Origin: Himantopus leucocephalus
Lineage: Eukaryota; Chordata; Aves; Charadriiformes; Recurvirostridae
Direction of reading: 5' to 3'
NCBI GenBank assembly: GCA_003993805.1
Contig: RSEF01000004.1
Coordinates: 76,550,099-76,614,098, forward strand
DNA: 64,000 bases
Shown here: piece by piece, positions 12,117-25,400 of the stretch
Position numbering within the stretch: the stretch's first letter is position 1
Layout of the letters: each line of letters opens with the position of its first letter
The notes under the pieces: model-generated
Told to the model about the DNA's origin: nothing
The model's database searches: none
What the model saw: only the letters and a program-made list of their open reading frames with translations
Program-made: the position numbers and the translations under genes

Positions 12117-13996
12117 CACTATTCAATGTGTGTTTTTAAAAACCCAGGTCTCTGTCCTTGTATCAAGTCTTCTTTTTAAAGCTATTGTACTGAAAACTAG
12201 AACATTAAAACTATTTCCAGATTTTAATTAAAGTCAGAATACTGTATGTTACCTCCAAAAATAGGTTTTCAAAATTAGCAGCCAAGAAAAAACTAAAGTG
12301 AGCTATTTTCTTTTTTAAATTGTAAGCTTAAAAAGTCTTTGTTTCTGTTCTCAACTTGTGCTACATCTTAACATCTGGGCAATTATGCAAACCTGTAAAT
12401 TACATTTTTCCCCTCTGAGTTAATTGGCATAAAATTATAATGAAAAGAATTCAAAACCTCAGTGCAAAATTATAGTCTCATAAAATGAAATTGTAAACAT
12501 ACTGATTAGCATGTAAAATTTTAATGAGACTGTGTTTTGATAGAAAAATCTTCAAACTGAGAGGTGTGCAGCAACTTTCAGCAAATATTTTGCTTAATTA
12601 ATGAATTTCAATAATTGATGGTTTTACCCCAGACTTAAGTGCCACTACTGAAACCACCTCTCTTTTCTTCTTTTTTAATGAGACTGCTGTAAAGAAGTGT
12701 GAACTTGTTTAAAACATCTTCCCTTTCTTCTGAAAAGATTTGGTACAAGAAAGCTGATGTCCAAGTGAAAAACAGAAGTGTAATTAGTTCTTTATATGTT
12801 TATTCTAAGGCCAATTGTTCTGATAAACCTTCACTGGGGATGGGGGAGATCTCAGAGTTATGATCTTTTAAAAATTCAGAGACATTGCAAAATTGACCCC
12901 AGCAGAGCTTCTGCGTTATGGTATAGCTGTGGTTCTCTTTCACATGATTATAGGTGAATGTTCTTGCCTATGCTCAGAGAAAGTAATTTTGCTCTTAAGA
13001 ATGTCCAAATAAATGAAAAACAGAGGAAAGTTCTGGTATCTTTCCTTTCACACAGAAAATGCCTAACACATTTTATATTTAGTGTGTACGTGTAGGGATA
13101 CGTGTAAAGGTTTGATTAAAAACAAAACAAAAAAAAGAGTCTTAGAACTTCTGTTCTCAACATGAATTGAATGTAGAAGGTTTTAAAACATCTATGGATC
13201 AGCCTTCGTTTCCTTCATTACAGCAGCTAGCATTTCAGAGATCACCAAAGGTATCAAACAGTGCTATGATAGATGCCCTTGTGGGATGCGAGTCCCACAC
13301 TCATACCTGCGTGGTTACCGTTGGAGCTAATAAAAGTTTTGGAGGCATTAGGATGTTCAGAATGAATGTCATAACACTTTTGGCAATCAAGAAGAAGGAA
13401 TGATAAGTACTGCTTTAAGAACATCTGCTTTTCTGAAATTTCTCAGTAACCCTTACAGGCCAAAAGAGTTGAAATAACTAGTTTATTTAAAGCCTGAATT
13501 AAACTCAGACTCCATCATTCAATTAATTTACAGGTGTTACCTTTCTTCCCTCAAAATTCAACCATGGAAGTTATGCACTGTATACTTGACTGGTTGGGGG
13601 TTTTTTTGTTTGATTCATTTCTATGTATATTAACTTAGAAAACTGTAAGGGCATACTTATGCAAATTAAATGAGAGAACTTAATAAAATCTTGCACAAAC
13701 AAATACTGTCAACTTTTATTACTTTTAAAACATTGAAAAAATACGTTGTATATCAATGTAAAGATTTATGACAGCTTGAAATACATTCAGTCAGGTGATA
13801 ATTCTATTTATTTAAATATAAATCGTCGACAGCCTCTGACTCACCTTAACTGAAACTGATTTTTAGCTTAACTTAGTAAAAGTAACCCCTCTTTCCCATA
13901 GACCTGTCTTTAAAATCAATAAACAAGCACTGTGTATACTTTCTGCCTATGACTCCTGACTACCATATCTTGGTGCTCAAAAGGCTATGTGAGGCA
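12117..13996. other. Unique DNA, no gene; holds a candidate conserved noncoding element
   Basis: No coding sequence is supported. The segment 12365-12625 is listed separately as a possible regulatory element. A short A-rich run (near 13118-13136) is the only other feature noted. Confidence 0.5.
12365..12625. promoter_or_regulatory. Candidate conserved noncoding element
   Basis: An AT-rich but non-simple segment carrying several motifs bound by homeodomain and POU factors: AATTATGCAAA near 12381, GAGTTAATTGGC near 12417, a GATTAGCATGTAAAATTTTAATG run near 12504, and a TTAATTAATGAATTTCAATAATTG run near 12595. Dense, non-repetitive motifs of this kind are typical of vertebrate enhancers in gene deserts. 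Conservation cannot be tested from one sequence, so this is a guess from composition. Confidence 0.2.
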
Positions 13997-14001
13997 TAGA
14001 C

Positions 14002-14052
14002 TGCCCAGTAGAAATTGTTCTGCCCAGTAGAAATTGTTCTGCCCAGTAGAAG
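14002..14052. repeat. Tandem repeat, 19-bp unit, about 2.7 copies
   Basis: The unit TGCCCAGTAGAAATTGTTC occurs at 14002-14020 and 14021-14039, with a partial third copy at 14040-14051. The two full copies are identical, so the duplication is recent or has been homogenised. Confidence 0.95.
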
Positions 14053-14059
14053 GTAGAAT

Positions 14060-17000
14060 ACATGGCAGTGTGCACCATCTCTGACTTGCAGACAGCAGTA
14101 AGATACCCGAAATAGTTTTTAGCTAATTCAAATTCATTTCTACCCCAGGAAAAATGCATGTAGATATTTTCCTCTTTAGTGCAGTTCATCTTTCCATTCA
14201 CACCATTGCAGGCTCTTGGGGAGGGAGAGGTATAAGTATTTTGGTATTGGTCTTTTAATTATGTAGGAATCAGTCACGAGAGAATGCAAGTGCTGTTGAA
14301 ACACTTTCCTAATAGTTCCCTCCTGCTTAACAGTTCCACATTACTGCTATGTGAAAAAAAAAAAAATACAGCTATGTGGCTGCATGAGTTGTATATTCTA
14401 AACTTGAACAGGTTGTGGCATTTTGTGCCATATGTTATGCATGTCAGTGAAGTGAAGGGCATGCCTTGTCACATTGTATCCCATAATGACTTTTTGGGAG
14501 TGAAATATCATTTCCAGCTGAGGTGAGCCTTTCACTTCACTGATCTGCAAGTTACACGTCTCAAGTAACACATCTGTTTTTGGAAACTAACCTCCTGTTA
14601 AGGAAAAGTATAACTTGACAGAAACTCTAGTATTTGATTTACGAGACCCTAGATCTTAACAAGATATAGAACTTCCTGATAGAAATTGTCCAAGACGAAA
14701 GTAATTTTATAATGGTCCAGTTATCCTGATATTATGTAAGTGACAAGTGCTTTCATTCCGAAGGGTGATTTCAAATAGCTAAGATAGATAAGTTTACTAT
14801 TAATGGAAAAAAATAGGCTTGGTTCTTGTCTGACCTTCCAGAGTTTAGATGGATTTCCCAAAGTAGGTGAGAAGAAATCACCTGTTTGCTGTTTGTGAGT
14901 CATATCAGAAAGTAAATTTTCATTTTCAGAAAATAAAATAAACAGCCTGATTATTTGTAAGCTTGTGGAAGATGTTAGCTAGTGAATTTCAAACATCATC
15001 CAGATCCTCTAATTTATCCCATGAAATATCTATCCCATGAAAAACTAGACATGAAAGTCTAGTTAGGGACTAGGTAGTCCGGAGGGGTCATATAAAACAG
15101 CACTAAAACATAAAACAAAAATTTTGGCAGATTTGAAACATTTACAATTAATTTATATGAGTTGTGCTCTGCTTAAGGAAGCAGGCTGCTGAGTTCTGGA
15201 TGGAGGGGAGTGTTGGTGCCACGGCAGTCGTCTTACCCAATTGCAGTCTATTGGAATAGCTTTGCTTGGAAGCCATTGTGGTACTGATTGCCCAGATTTA
15301 ATAAAACAGGGAACAGTCTCCCAATTAGCCATAGACAAGTAAATGATTTTGTGATGTTTTTATCTGTCTAACAGAAAGGTAGCTAGGTATAGTTACAGCA
15401 ATGGATTGCATTATTGCATTAATACTGTGGGACCAGAATGCTTCATTAGAATAAAATAAAGTCATGATTGATAGGTCTTCCAAGTGCCTCCTTCAAATGT
15501 CAGCTCTCATGCCCAAGTTTTGAACTTCATCTACTGTGAAACAGCTGAGTGTCCTGAAAGCATGGCTGCTCTCTCTGACATGGTACTATCAACATACATG
15601 TACAGTGGGGTGATTCTCGGAAGATTCCTCAAGCAAACATCCTCAAAGAAAAGCAAGTGGCTTAAAGGTTACTTAAAATTTATTAGCATTATTGGTATGT
15701 TTTTGAGGAATTATGCTGTGGGTGAAGAGGAAGAAAAAGTTTCCATATATGTCTCTGATAAGCCAGGGGATCATGATAGTCACTGAAAAGTTAATCTGAA
15801 AAACTAACAATGCACTATATTGCTGTTATCTTGTAGAAATAAAAATGTGTCTTGAATATCAGTTAGAAACATATTTTTATTTTTGATGTCTGAACTAGTA
15901 AATGCAGGATTTGGCTTGGATGGAAGCTTTTTCAGAAGAGAGTTGTTTTGAGCAGTAGTCTTCCTCGTTAGTGGAAATCTTTCCTGGGGCATCATAGCAG
16001 AAAATAGATATGACATAGGAGAAGTGGTCTTTATACTTCTGCTAGTTTGTGAGGGTGGTGGTAGTGTCTGTTGGTTTTGTTTTAATGTTTGAGTTTAATT
16101 TATATGTGGTCCTATGCCTACATAAAGGCAAGGCGTGGTTAATAGGCATAGTAGAAATCTTGACTGATCTTTAAACATAGTCACAACTCTATTAACATTT
16201 TTGTTTTTCATTATTCAACAAGCATAAATAATTCTTTTAAGGAAGAGAGGTAATGTCCATTTCTAGTTAAATGGCAGTAATAAATGTTTCAGAATTATCA
16301 CTTTTAATATCAGACTGAATCAAATTAAATATAAGATCAGGAAACATTCATTCTTTCAGTTTATAAAATTTTAATAAAAGTTTTGTAAGTTTATGTGTAC
16401 CCTTTTTAAGTTTATAAAACAAATTACTTTTCTCAAGATTGTTCTAAAACCTTAGTTTTTGACACCTACAGTTGTGGATGTTGGGGGTTTGCAGTAACCT
16501 TATTAAGGAAATATTTTAGTCTCTAAGTGAAGTAAAAGCTCTCTAATACCTCTTTATATCAAAACTTTAAGATTAACATTCTTCTATTGTTCTAAGATAT
16601 CTTTAAAATACGTTGTCTTAATATACACACTATGTATTTCCTTATAGATCTCACAGATAAGTAAAATATATTTCATTTTTATATAAATGTAAAATGTATT
16701 TCATTTTTATATAACCTTGCATATATCATGAAAGAGAGTGAAAGTGTAGATATTTTAAGTGTTTTACTGAGTTCAGACAGAAGAACATTCTAAAACTAAA
16801 TAAGGTTAACCCATTCAGTCTTACTAAACAAGATATGTAAATCAGAGTAACTTCAGCAATCATAGTCTAGACCAGTTGTTTATTAATTTGTGAAGTCAGA
16901 TGAACTTTGAAAAGTGAACATGAAAAACATTAATTAGTATAAGGTATTGCTTCATTTTCAGAAAACATTCAAGGTAATAATTGATAAACTAGCTCTACTC

Positions 17001-17470
17001 CTACAACAGGTTAACACATATCAAGTTAACAAGGCATTTGATCCAAGTTAACATCATCTGTTTTAATGTATAGTATATAAGTGCCATACTGCCATGTAGG
17101 TTACACCTCTTTGTAAAGGATTCCTTGCATGAGACTGGAGTTTTACTCAAATTTTAGCAGAATTGTTACCATATATTCAAAGTGGTTTTGTACATCTTGA
17201 TAGGTGAATAATTTTTCCTCTTCTAAGAGGAAGTAGAAGATATATTTCTTCTGTACTGACCTCATCACTTTCAGAATTTCCTTAAAAGTACATAAAATTG
17301 CATAAGTTTACTTGAATTAGTACAGAATGATTTAAAAAAGGAAACCAGAAACTGATTATAACTAAGGGATCCCAGAGTTAAAGACCAGGTAAACAGTTTT
17401 ATTCAGAGATATTGACAGGATGCACAGAGCTGCTCTGCTAATGTCCCTCACAGACACAACAGGGAGCAGC
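14060..17470. other. Unique AT-rich DNA, no gene seen
   Basis: The longest open frame is 15484-15786 (+, 100 codons). It has no signal peptide or domain that I recognise, and I see no promoter or splice context. A small 28-bp tandem duplication lies at 16661-16716. Nothing else is supported. Confidence 0.5.
16661..16716. repeat. 28-bp tandem duplication
   Basis: GTAAAATATATTTCATTTTT and its continuation (16661-16688) are repeated at 16689-16716 with three differences. The unit is AT-rich. Confidence 0.85.
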
Positions 17471-17475
17471 AACAT

Positions 17476-17640
17476 CAGGCTGTCCAGAGAGGCTGTGGAG
17501 TCTCCCACTCTGGAGACATTCCAAACCCGCCTGGACGCCGTCCTGTGCAACCTGCTGTAGGTGACCCTGCTCAGGCAGGGGGGTTGGACGAGATGATCTC
17601 CAGAGGTCCCTTCCAACCCTGACCAGTCTGTGATTCTGTG
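17476..17640 (+). mobile_element. CR1 LINE, 3'-end fragment
   Basis: About 165 bp of a CR1 3' end. It has 'aggctgtggagtctcccact', then the degenerate end of ORF2 ('ctggagacattccaaacccg' and 'ctggacgccgtcctgtgcaa'), then the 3' UTR 'gagatgatctccagaggtcc' and the octamer tail TGATTCTGTG. Strong 5' truncation is usual for CR1. The sequence before it (17395-17475) is also richer in GC and might be a diverged extension or another repeat. Confidence 0.92.
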
Positions 17641-17644
17641 AGCG

Positions 17645-20600
17645 CAGAGGCCCTCTTCAGACTCTGATGAGGATGTTTTTATAATTAATGCACCATGAAA
17701 GATGAACCTATTGCAATTTTTAAAAAAGTGATGGCATGTTTTTAAGGAGGAAATAGAACCAACACACTAAACTGGTATCCAGAAGATAATCCAATTGTTC
17801 ATTTGACAGCAAATAAAGGCAGTTGATAATTTCTGGCCATTCAAGTAGTAGTCAGTTAAAGGTTAGTACTACAACTTGGACTAAGCAGTTTGCACTGCTT
17901 CTTTAAATTTTATTATAAAAGCTGTAGATTTAGTGTACAACCAAAGGAAAATGTAAATTTATACCGTCTAAATAGAGAAAAACAGTATAAGCTGCAATCA
18001 TTTAAATGGAATGAAGGGTTTTATTTAAAAAAAAGTGCATACAAGGCCAGTCAAATACTGATGCCAAATCTGATCAGTTGCCCTGCTTATATCCCTGGCA
18101 AAAAGTGAAATGTAGCATTATACTGAAAGCATATGAGAAAGAAAAATGTCATGGGTATTTAGCTGCATATAGATAATGCTCGTCATTTTTGCCAGCCTTG
18201 AAATGAAGTACAGCCAGTTTTCAAGATCTAATAAGATCTGACATATTAATTACAGGGTTGTTTTTGTTTTCCAGTTTTAATTTCAGGGCAATTGTAGTTC
18301 AAGCATAGATTTAACTAAGAGCACACTTTTGGCAGATACTATTGCTCCTGGCACATCAGTGTAATAAAACTAGATCTTAATGAAACTGCAGACAACTTGG
18401 GCAGTAGCTCTGCACTTGGTTTAGAGATGGTTTGAAAGTAAACATAACAAAAATAGTTTTACTAGGGCAATGTTGGGAACTTAGCCATTTCCATTATCTT
18501 ATGATTTTATCTCTCTTTCTGTGGCACTAGCACTTTCCTTGATGCGGTGCAATGGTGGAGATTCTACCTAATTCCTTCCATGCCAGGACAAGATGTAGCA
18601 CTTCTTATCGGTACACTGAGGTATATGACATCCCTTTGTAGTGACGGTCACATGATTTAAAGCAGAGCAGAAAGGAATAAACTGCCACCATTATGTGACC
18701 CAAAGGGAAAACTTGATGTACCATAACTCAAAGGGGGAGCTTTGGCCTCTTCCATTAATGTCAAAGTTGTATCTATCATTGGCTAAGGTTCACTTTTCAA
18801 AAATATAAAATAAAGGTCCTGAACATAGTGAAAATAACATACTAGAGGTATCTCCCTACAACTAGATACACACCCACTTCAGTTAAGCTTTATTTTTAAA
18901 GTAACTTAAAATGCATTGCTTTTTATTGAAAACAAACAAAAATTAAAGCAGATTTCCTCAAACTACTTTTTCATATTAGAATATGGTTCCAGTATGGAAG
19001 TGGTTTCAGTTCAACAATCACTCACGTTAAAATGAAGCAATTGCTGCTAAGCTTTGAAATCTTGTTAGATTGCAGTGACTGCTCATCAAGAAATGAAGAT
19101 AAATAGCAATTTTGTAGCTCAAAACTCTGAGAATACCTCACTCAGTCCTGCTATAATTAAAACCACTGGGACTAAGACTTCCCCATGCCCTGGGTATTTC
19201 CTGCAGGCTACTTTATGTGGGTTTTGTTCAGTGCTATACTTAAATTTTCTGTGGAATTTTTATTGTTGTGTAAGCTGTCTCTGCTGAAGAGTAGAAGAAC
19301 TTATGTGGAGTTTAAGTGCCAATTAGTGTACTTCATCAGTTGCATCTAAGTTCACTTGCAAGTACATGTTGTGTGCACCCTGTCACTCTGGTTATCAGTT
19401 AAAATGGACTGGAGGACACCCTGTCACACTTCAGCTCTTATCTGGATCACACTCTTTGGTTTTCTTTCTGGTCAAAACCTAGAATAGAGTTGTTCTGTGG
19501 CCCGATCAGCTCCTCATACAGAGACTGAAGCTTATCAAAGCCATCACCAGCTAGACCTTGCAATAAGGATCTAAAGCTAATTTAGACTTTTCTTCTTGCC
19601 CTTTGCATGATAAATCTTGTGATACGCACATGCAGTCCTGACGTGACAAGAATGAAAATGGCATTCTTCAAGAAAGCTTGCAAAGGAAGATGACATTTAT
19701 TCTCTGTGGACCAGAGACAAAATATGACATAAGGGAATAACTTTGGTAGATCTGTTGGGATTCCAACCCATAGCCTTTGGAACTGGGAGAGATGTTAAAG
19801 AAATAATTGTAAGAAGATGTCAGTAGCAGTATATCTGAAATAATAACCAATTCTATAAGAACCTTTATTTGCTGAAAGCTTTGAGTCTCATAACTACCAA
19901 ATTTGTCTCATGTTGATCATTTGTCATTGAAAATGTGTGAAAGCGACCTTAAAAATATAACTTGCAACTTCTTATCTCAGTTCTGTACTGAGCATAGAAA
20001 GATAGAGCAATTAAAAAACATGTGCCATCACTGAAATTTCATGGTTTGAATTTAAATTGGATTTCAAGATCAGGGGAAATAATGTAATAATTAGTGTTAG
20101 TATGCAGAAAGTCATAGAAAGTTAATGGACTTTAAAAACTGACACATTGCTCTAGAAGAGTCATTAACACAGTCCTTGGCTTCGTAAGAGAAATAACTAA
20201 AGATAGATGCACTGAATTAATTAAAAGAAGGAAGTCCCAGCACAGATATGTATATGTAAGGAACAACAGTGATAAACTATGAATTAAAGGAAGAACATAG
20301 ACTATTAAAAAAAATAAAAAGATTCTTGAATTCAATGTACCTTGATAAAATTAAAACTCGTCTATTTAGGTTCAGAAGATTTTGACAGTCATTTTTGAAC
20401 TCATTTGAAATTTTCATTTCTGAAATTGAATGACACAGTATTGAAGCTTTAAAAGTTTTTCAGTTATCCCTGAAAGTCAATTTGAGGGAAAAGGTTGGCA
20501 CCATAGTAACATATCTGCATATTTAATGACAGTGTTCCCCAAACTCAAGAGATTTCAATAATATGCCTGAAAGAGAAAATTATTTAGCTGTAATTTTGCT

Positions 20601-22030
20601 CTTTAAAAGATGTCATTATACTGGTTCTCATTATCAAAGCTCAGAACTCTACCATGGGAGCTGGAAGGACATACCTGTTCTATTAATTTAACTGGAGTAA
20701 ATAGGCACTGAAAATCAAAGGTGTCAGTACCACCCTGATGATATGCAATATGAAATAGTTTACCCTGATTCAGGACAACTGATGAAAAAGTTTGAAGTTT
20801 TGTTGTTTAGGATGCAGAAGGTAATAATAAACAGAATATACAACATTCGGAAATGTAAGGCAAACTACCAAAATATATCAAAGATACTCATTAGTCCCTT
20901 ATACTCTCAGACACTCCCTTCTGAAAATGATGGTTACTTTCCTAATTTTAACAGGCCAGAAAAGAGGGAAACATAAACACATTTTATTCAACAATCCTGC
21001 AAATTACTCTGTTAATGAGCTCACAGCCTATTAACAATCAAATTATGTTACACGTATAGAGTTTGCTACCACCAACTGCTGTCTTCAGAATGAATCCTGA
21101 CACCTGGTAAGAGCATGAAACGCAACTCTGAATCAGAAAGAATAAAGCAACTATTAAGCCATGAAAAATACCCATAAAGTCTATTCATATAAATAAAATC
21201 ACCAAACTTTTATATAATTTTTGTCTTAGATATTATTTAAATCAGGGATAACTTATTTCAGAAATCAAGTGTCCAAACTCACCACAATGTTCCTAGAAAG
21301 TAGGAATAGAATGTAAACAGAAAAGTGAAATTTCAAAGAGAATGCGAACTGAACTTGGCAACTGAGTACAGAGGGTGATAAGTGCAGAAATCTATGTGAG
21401 GTAGTTAAAATTGATTAAATGAATAAAATTTCATTATACCTGACAAAATGATAAAGAAGGTTAGATCTTCCCTGCAGCTCTTCTACAACTCCTTTTTAAT
21501 TCTGACCTTAAGCTCCATGCAGTTACAGCAAAACTTGCAACACCTGAGAGCCATTTCAATGCCGTTCTACAACTCATAGCCAAACTGAGGGCAAAAAGGC
21601 CCTTTAATTCTTCTCAGGGATGTAGATATCACAAGCATGAGAAATAAGCACAATCATGTTATCAGCATAAATAAATAAAGATTTTCATGCAAAAAGAATC
21701 TGAAACAGAGACAAATAGATAATTGCATTAAGCTTTTAGTGGTGATTTATTGATAAACCATAAGATAACTCAGATAAGGACCAACCTGAAATCTGACATA
21801 TTTTAAAAACCACAGAAAGATAAAAAAAATACACACAGGTGGTTTAAAACTAGAAAGGTCATGAAATAAAGATCCATAATGAAATGAGATGAGAGAGGTC
21901 AGCTAAATAGTCATGTCATGCTTTACACTTAAATCTCTGTTCTGTATGTCAAAATTACCTCCCACAAACGGAGAGGTTTCAGAGATGAGTTACAGGAACA
22001 TAGTCAAATTTCCCACTACAATCAGTTATG
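17645..22030. other. Unique AT-rich DNA, no gene seen
   Basis: No gene, RNA or recognisable mobile element. Open frames are all under about 80 codons without domains. A poly-A-rich patch lies near 20305-20320. Confidence 0.5.
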
Positions 22031-22035
22031 ATTTT

Positions 22036-22385
22036 AGAATCACAGAATCATAAAATGGTTTGGGTTGGAAGGGATGTTAAACACCAGCTAGTTCCAACTC
22101 CTCTGCCATGGCCAGGGACACCTCCCACTAGACCAGGTTACTCAAAGCCCCATCCAACCTGGCCTTGAACACTTCCAGGGATGGGGCCTCCACAAATTCT
22201 CTGGGTAACCTGATCTAGTGTCTCGCCACCATCACAATAAAGAATTTCTACCTAATATGTAATCTAAATCTACCCTCTTTCAGTTTAAAGCCTCTACCCT
22301 TGTCCTATCACTACACGCCCTTGTGAAAAGTCCTTCTTCAGGTTTCTTGTAGGCCCCCTTTAGGTACTGGAAGGCTGCTATAAGG
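22036..22385 (-). mobile_element. CR1 LINE 3' fragment running into an assembly gap
   Basis: The + strand reads 'agaatcacagaatcat', then 'ggtttgggttggaagggatg', 'cctcccactagaccaggtta', 'ccatccaacctggccttgaa', 'ggatggggcctccacaaatt' and 'ttgtcctatcactacacgcc'. This is the complement of a CR1 3' UTR and ORF2 end of a subfamily different from the 17476 and 45340 copies, whose tails read 'gagatgatctccagag'. It is cut by the gap at 22386, and the sequence after the gap is not CR1, so the true 5' end is hidden in the gap. Confidence 0.9.
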
Positions 22386-22485
22386 NNNNNNNNNNNNNNN
22401 NNNNNNNNNNNNNNNNNNNNNNNNNNNNNNNNNNNNNNNNNNNNNNNNNNNNNNNNNNNNNNNNNNNNNNNNNNNNNNNNNNNNN
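22386..22485. other. Assembly gap (100 N)
   Basis: Exactly 100 Ns at the 5' edge of a CR1 copy, of unknown true length. Confidence 0.98.
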
Positions 22486-25400
22486 GGAAATGGAAACTTC
22501 TGTTCATGGCTTTCACTAACAATAATTACAACAGTTTCACCAGGTGAAATCATGTCTTAATCATTCTCATTTTACTATGATGAGTAACATATTCGGTAGA
22601 TTGTATACACCCTCAGAACAGCATCAACATCCTAAAGAGAAATAGTAAGGGTCTCTTAGCTGTAAATTGTAAAATCCGGTACTTTAGAAGACTACAATGC
22701 ATGAAAAATGGTGATATCACATGAAGAGCATGCAATTTCTTTTAGGAGAGTGTTGAAATACATGGTGAGGCAAGCTGGACAAACAAGGCAAGTAGAAGGG
22801 ACTGGGAAAAATAACATTTGTTACCTACCACAGTGATCTTGAAAAAAAATTAAAGGAGAGAATACACTTGAGCTGAGATGAAGAACCTTTGCACAAAAGA
22901 AAGTTACTAGTTTTATACTGAAGTGGTACATAGAAGGTAGGACCCACATTGGTAATACACTTGCCATGTATTAGAGGTGGTGGGGTTTTTTTCTTAATTA
23001 CAGTGTTGTGAACCTTTATTGCCTGAAGAGCAACAGGCTATTGATAATGAAAGATCTGCCCTACCAAATATGCTTGGAGGAATGCTACAGAGGAACTGGA
23101 TAATACTACTTTCGATACATTATTCAAGTATGAACATCCCATCCACAGCATCCTGAGATATTACCGCGTACAGGAGCAATATTAAGTTATCAGAAGCAAT
23201 GCTGAGCAAAAATGGTGGGTTTGCAGATGCAGCACTGTTTAGAGATATTACCTGCTGTTCTGAAAGCAACGTAGCCAAATTTATAGTAAGACTGTGATCA
23301 TCCGTGTGTGTTTGAGTCCAGTACTGTATCAATGGAATTTTTTTTAATTCTGGTGGTCTTCACTAGTTTTTGCTCTCTGCATAATGTTCCATTGTGCAAT
23401 GCAGGTAAGTCTCACTGATCCTGGTTGAAACTGACTAGTTAGGCAAGTTGGACAGAGATCAGACATTTTAAGATCCCTTCACTTTTACTTAGTTATTGGA
23501 AACTCTTCAGTTCTGCTACAGACTTTATTCTGCATTAGAACACAGTGAGTAATATTGGTAATGACATTATGTAAACATTTTAATTTTTAGGTAAACATTT
23601 AAGTAAATAATTATAGGTTGCCTAAGTTCAAAACAATGTGGATATTTGGAACCAACATGTAATTTATGCATAGTACTTCAAAGTCTGTTGTTTGTCTCTA
23701 TTTTTCCCCTTTGAATGTTAAAAGTAAAAAAACACCAACCAAACTAACAAACAAAAAAATCTTTATAGATGTAATTGTGTTATTGCATGGAAATCTATAC
23801 TCCAATAGTCACATTTAAGCATCTTAAATACACAAAATGACTGAAGATCAAATTTAAAACCCGAACGTTACTAAAGCCATCTATAGCTTGTTGCAGAGAA
23901 CACTAACAAATTTTTTACATGGTTTCATCTGTTTATCTTGCCAGATTTAGGTAATTTCTATGGCTCCTTAATCAGCTTTTACTAGACCTGCAAGAGATCC
24001 ATTTTTTAACAGACATTAACCTGAATTTCACATTAGCTGTCTAGATTGGAATATTGTACAGGACATTAAAACCCAACTTGTCTTACTTGTAGCTTGCAAG
24101 GTTAGTCTTCCACTAAAACAAAGTAATATCAAGGGTGCTCAAATAATATTGTCCGTGTTTAGGTTCAGAAACATTTATCTGCATGTAAAGCAGACTATTC
24201 TGAGTTTTGTCATGAATATCAAGTAAAAAATGTGACAGTTACTATTTTGTTGAAAACACTGTATTGCACAGAAACTTAATTCAAGCTCTGGAACTTGCAG
24301 AAATCATCTAATATCATTAATGACAATGATAAAAGCATACCATACATGAAAACATACAACAGGATATATACCAAACAGAAACTATATTTTAGTAGCTTTT
24401 AAATGGGAATACTAATTTTTATTTAGACTGTTTTTAAAGTACTTAAAATCTTAGTCATCCTTCTGTTGTGGAACAAAGATCAATTTAAAATAACTAAAAG
24501 TGAATAAGTGATTCTAAAGAAAATAATTCTCTCGTTAGCTATAATCAATAAAGTTATAGAACTCAAGGTATAAGTTATGGCGATACTTGCCCATAACAGG
24601 ATGAATTGATCATACTTTAGAGTGCTGCAAGACACTTCCATGTTAGCATTAGAAAGTGATAGATGATTTCTCTTCTGATGGTAATGCTTGTTTTATAGAC
24701 TTGATTGTCGTCTCCCACTTGTGTAAATCAAGAGTTATTCTACTGAAATAAGTTGTAAGAACAGTGTAAATATATTCAAGTTGAAGAAAAAAGAAATAAT
24801 ATCTCTCAAGGGGACTATTGGAAAGGTTTACAAGAAACAAAAACAAGGACATGAAGATGTATATCAGTAGATAGGAATAAATGCAAAATAATCCTTTTGC
24901 TCATCATCTCAGTATTCCCATATGTCTCAGAATTAGAGAGTATAGATGAAAAGTGCAGTGTTATTTTGTTTTCTATAACAGAAAATTCTAGGTAGGAATT
25001 GTTCCAGAGGTGAATCCCCTCAGAAAACCAACAAAAAAAAAAGTATAAATAGATATCCTAATCAATAGATTGTAAGCTGACTGATATGAGTAACGAGAAG
25101 TAGCTCGGAGAACCAAATGGTATTTTATTGCTCATGTAGAATCTCCCTCAGAAGAAAAAGGGCGGTAGAAGGGCTTTCAGAAGTATTGAGAAACATTCAG
25201 AGACTACAAAACTGCTCTTCTTCTGAATGAAGGCAGACTGAAAGCATTTTCAAGAAAAGGAGAGAGACTTTATGAGAGCAAATATTCTGATCTGGAGAAT
25301 TCCTCTGGCATGCAGAAGATGTTTAGCATTTCAAATTGCTTATTCCTGTTTTGTTTCACATAAATTTGAATTTGATCTCATAAAACCTAAGTGAACACAC

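Noticed and set aside
15484..15786. 100-codon frame on the + strand
   Set aside because: No recognised family and no supporting gene signals.
24085..24115. Possible third copy of the 46-bp inverted repeat arm ('agcttgcaagg')
   Set aside because: Only about a dozen bases agree, too short to separate from chance.
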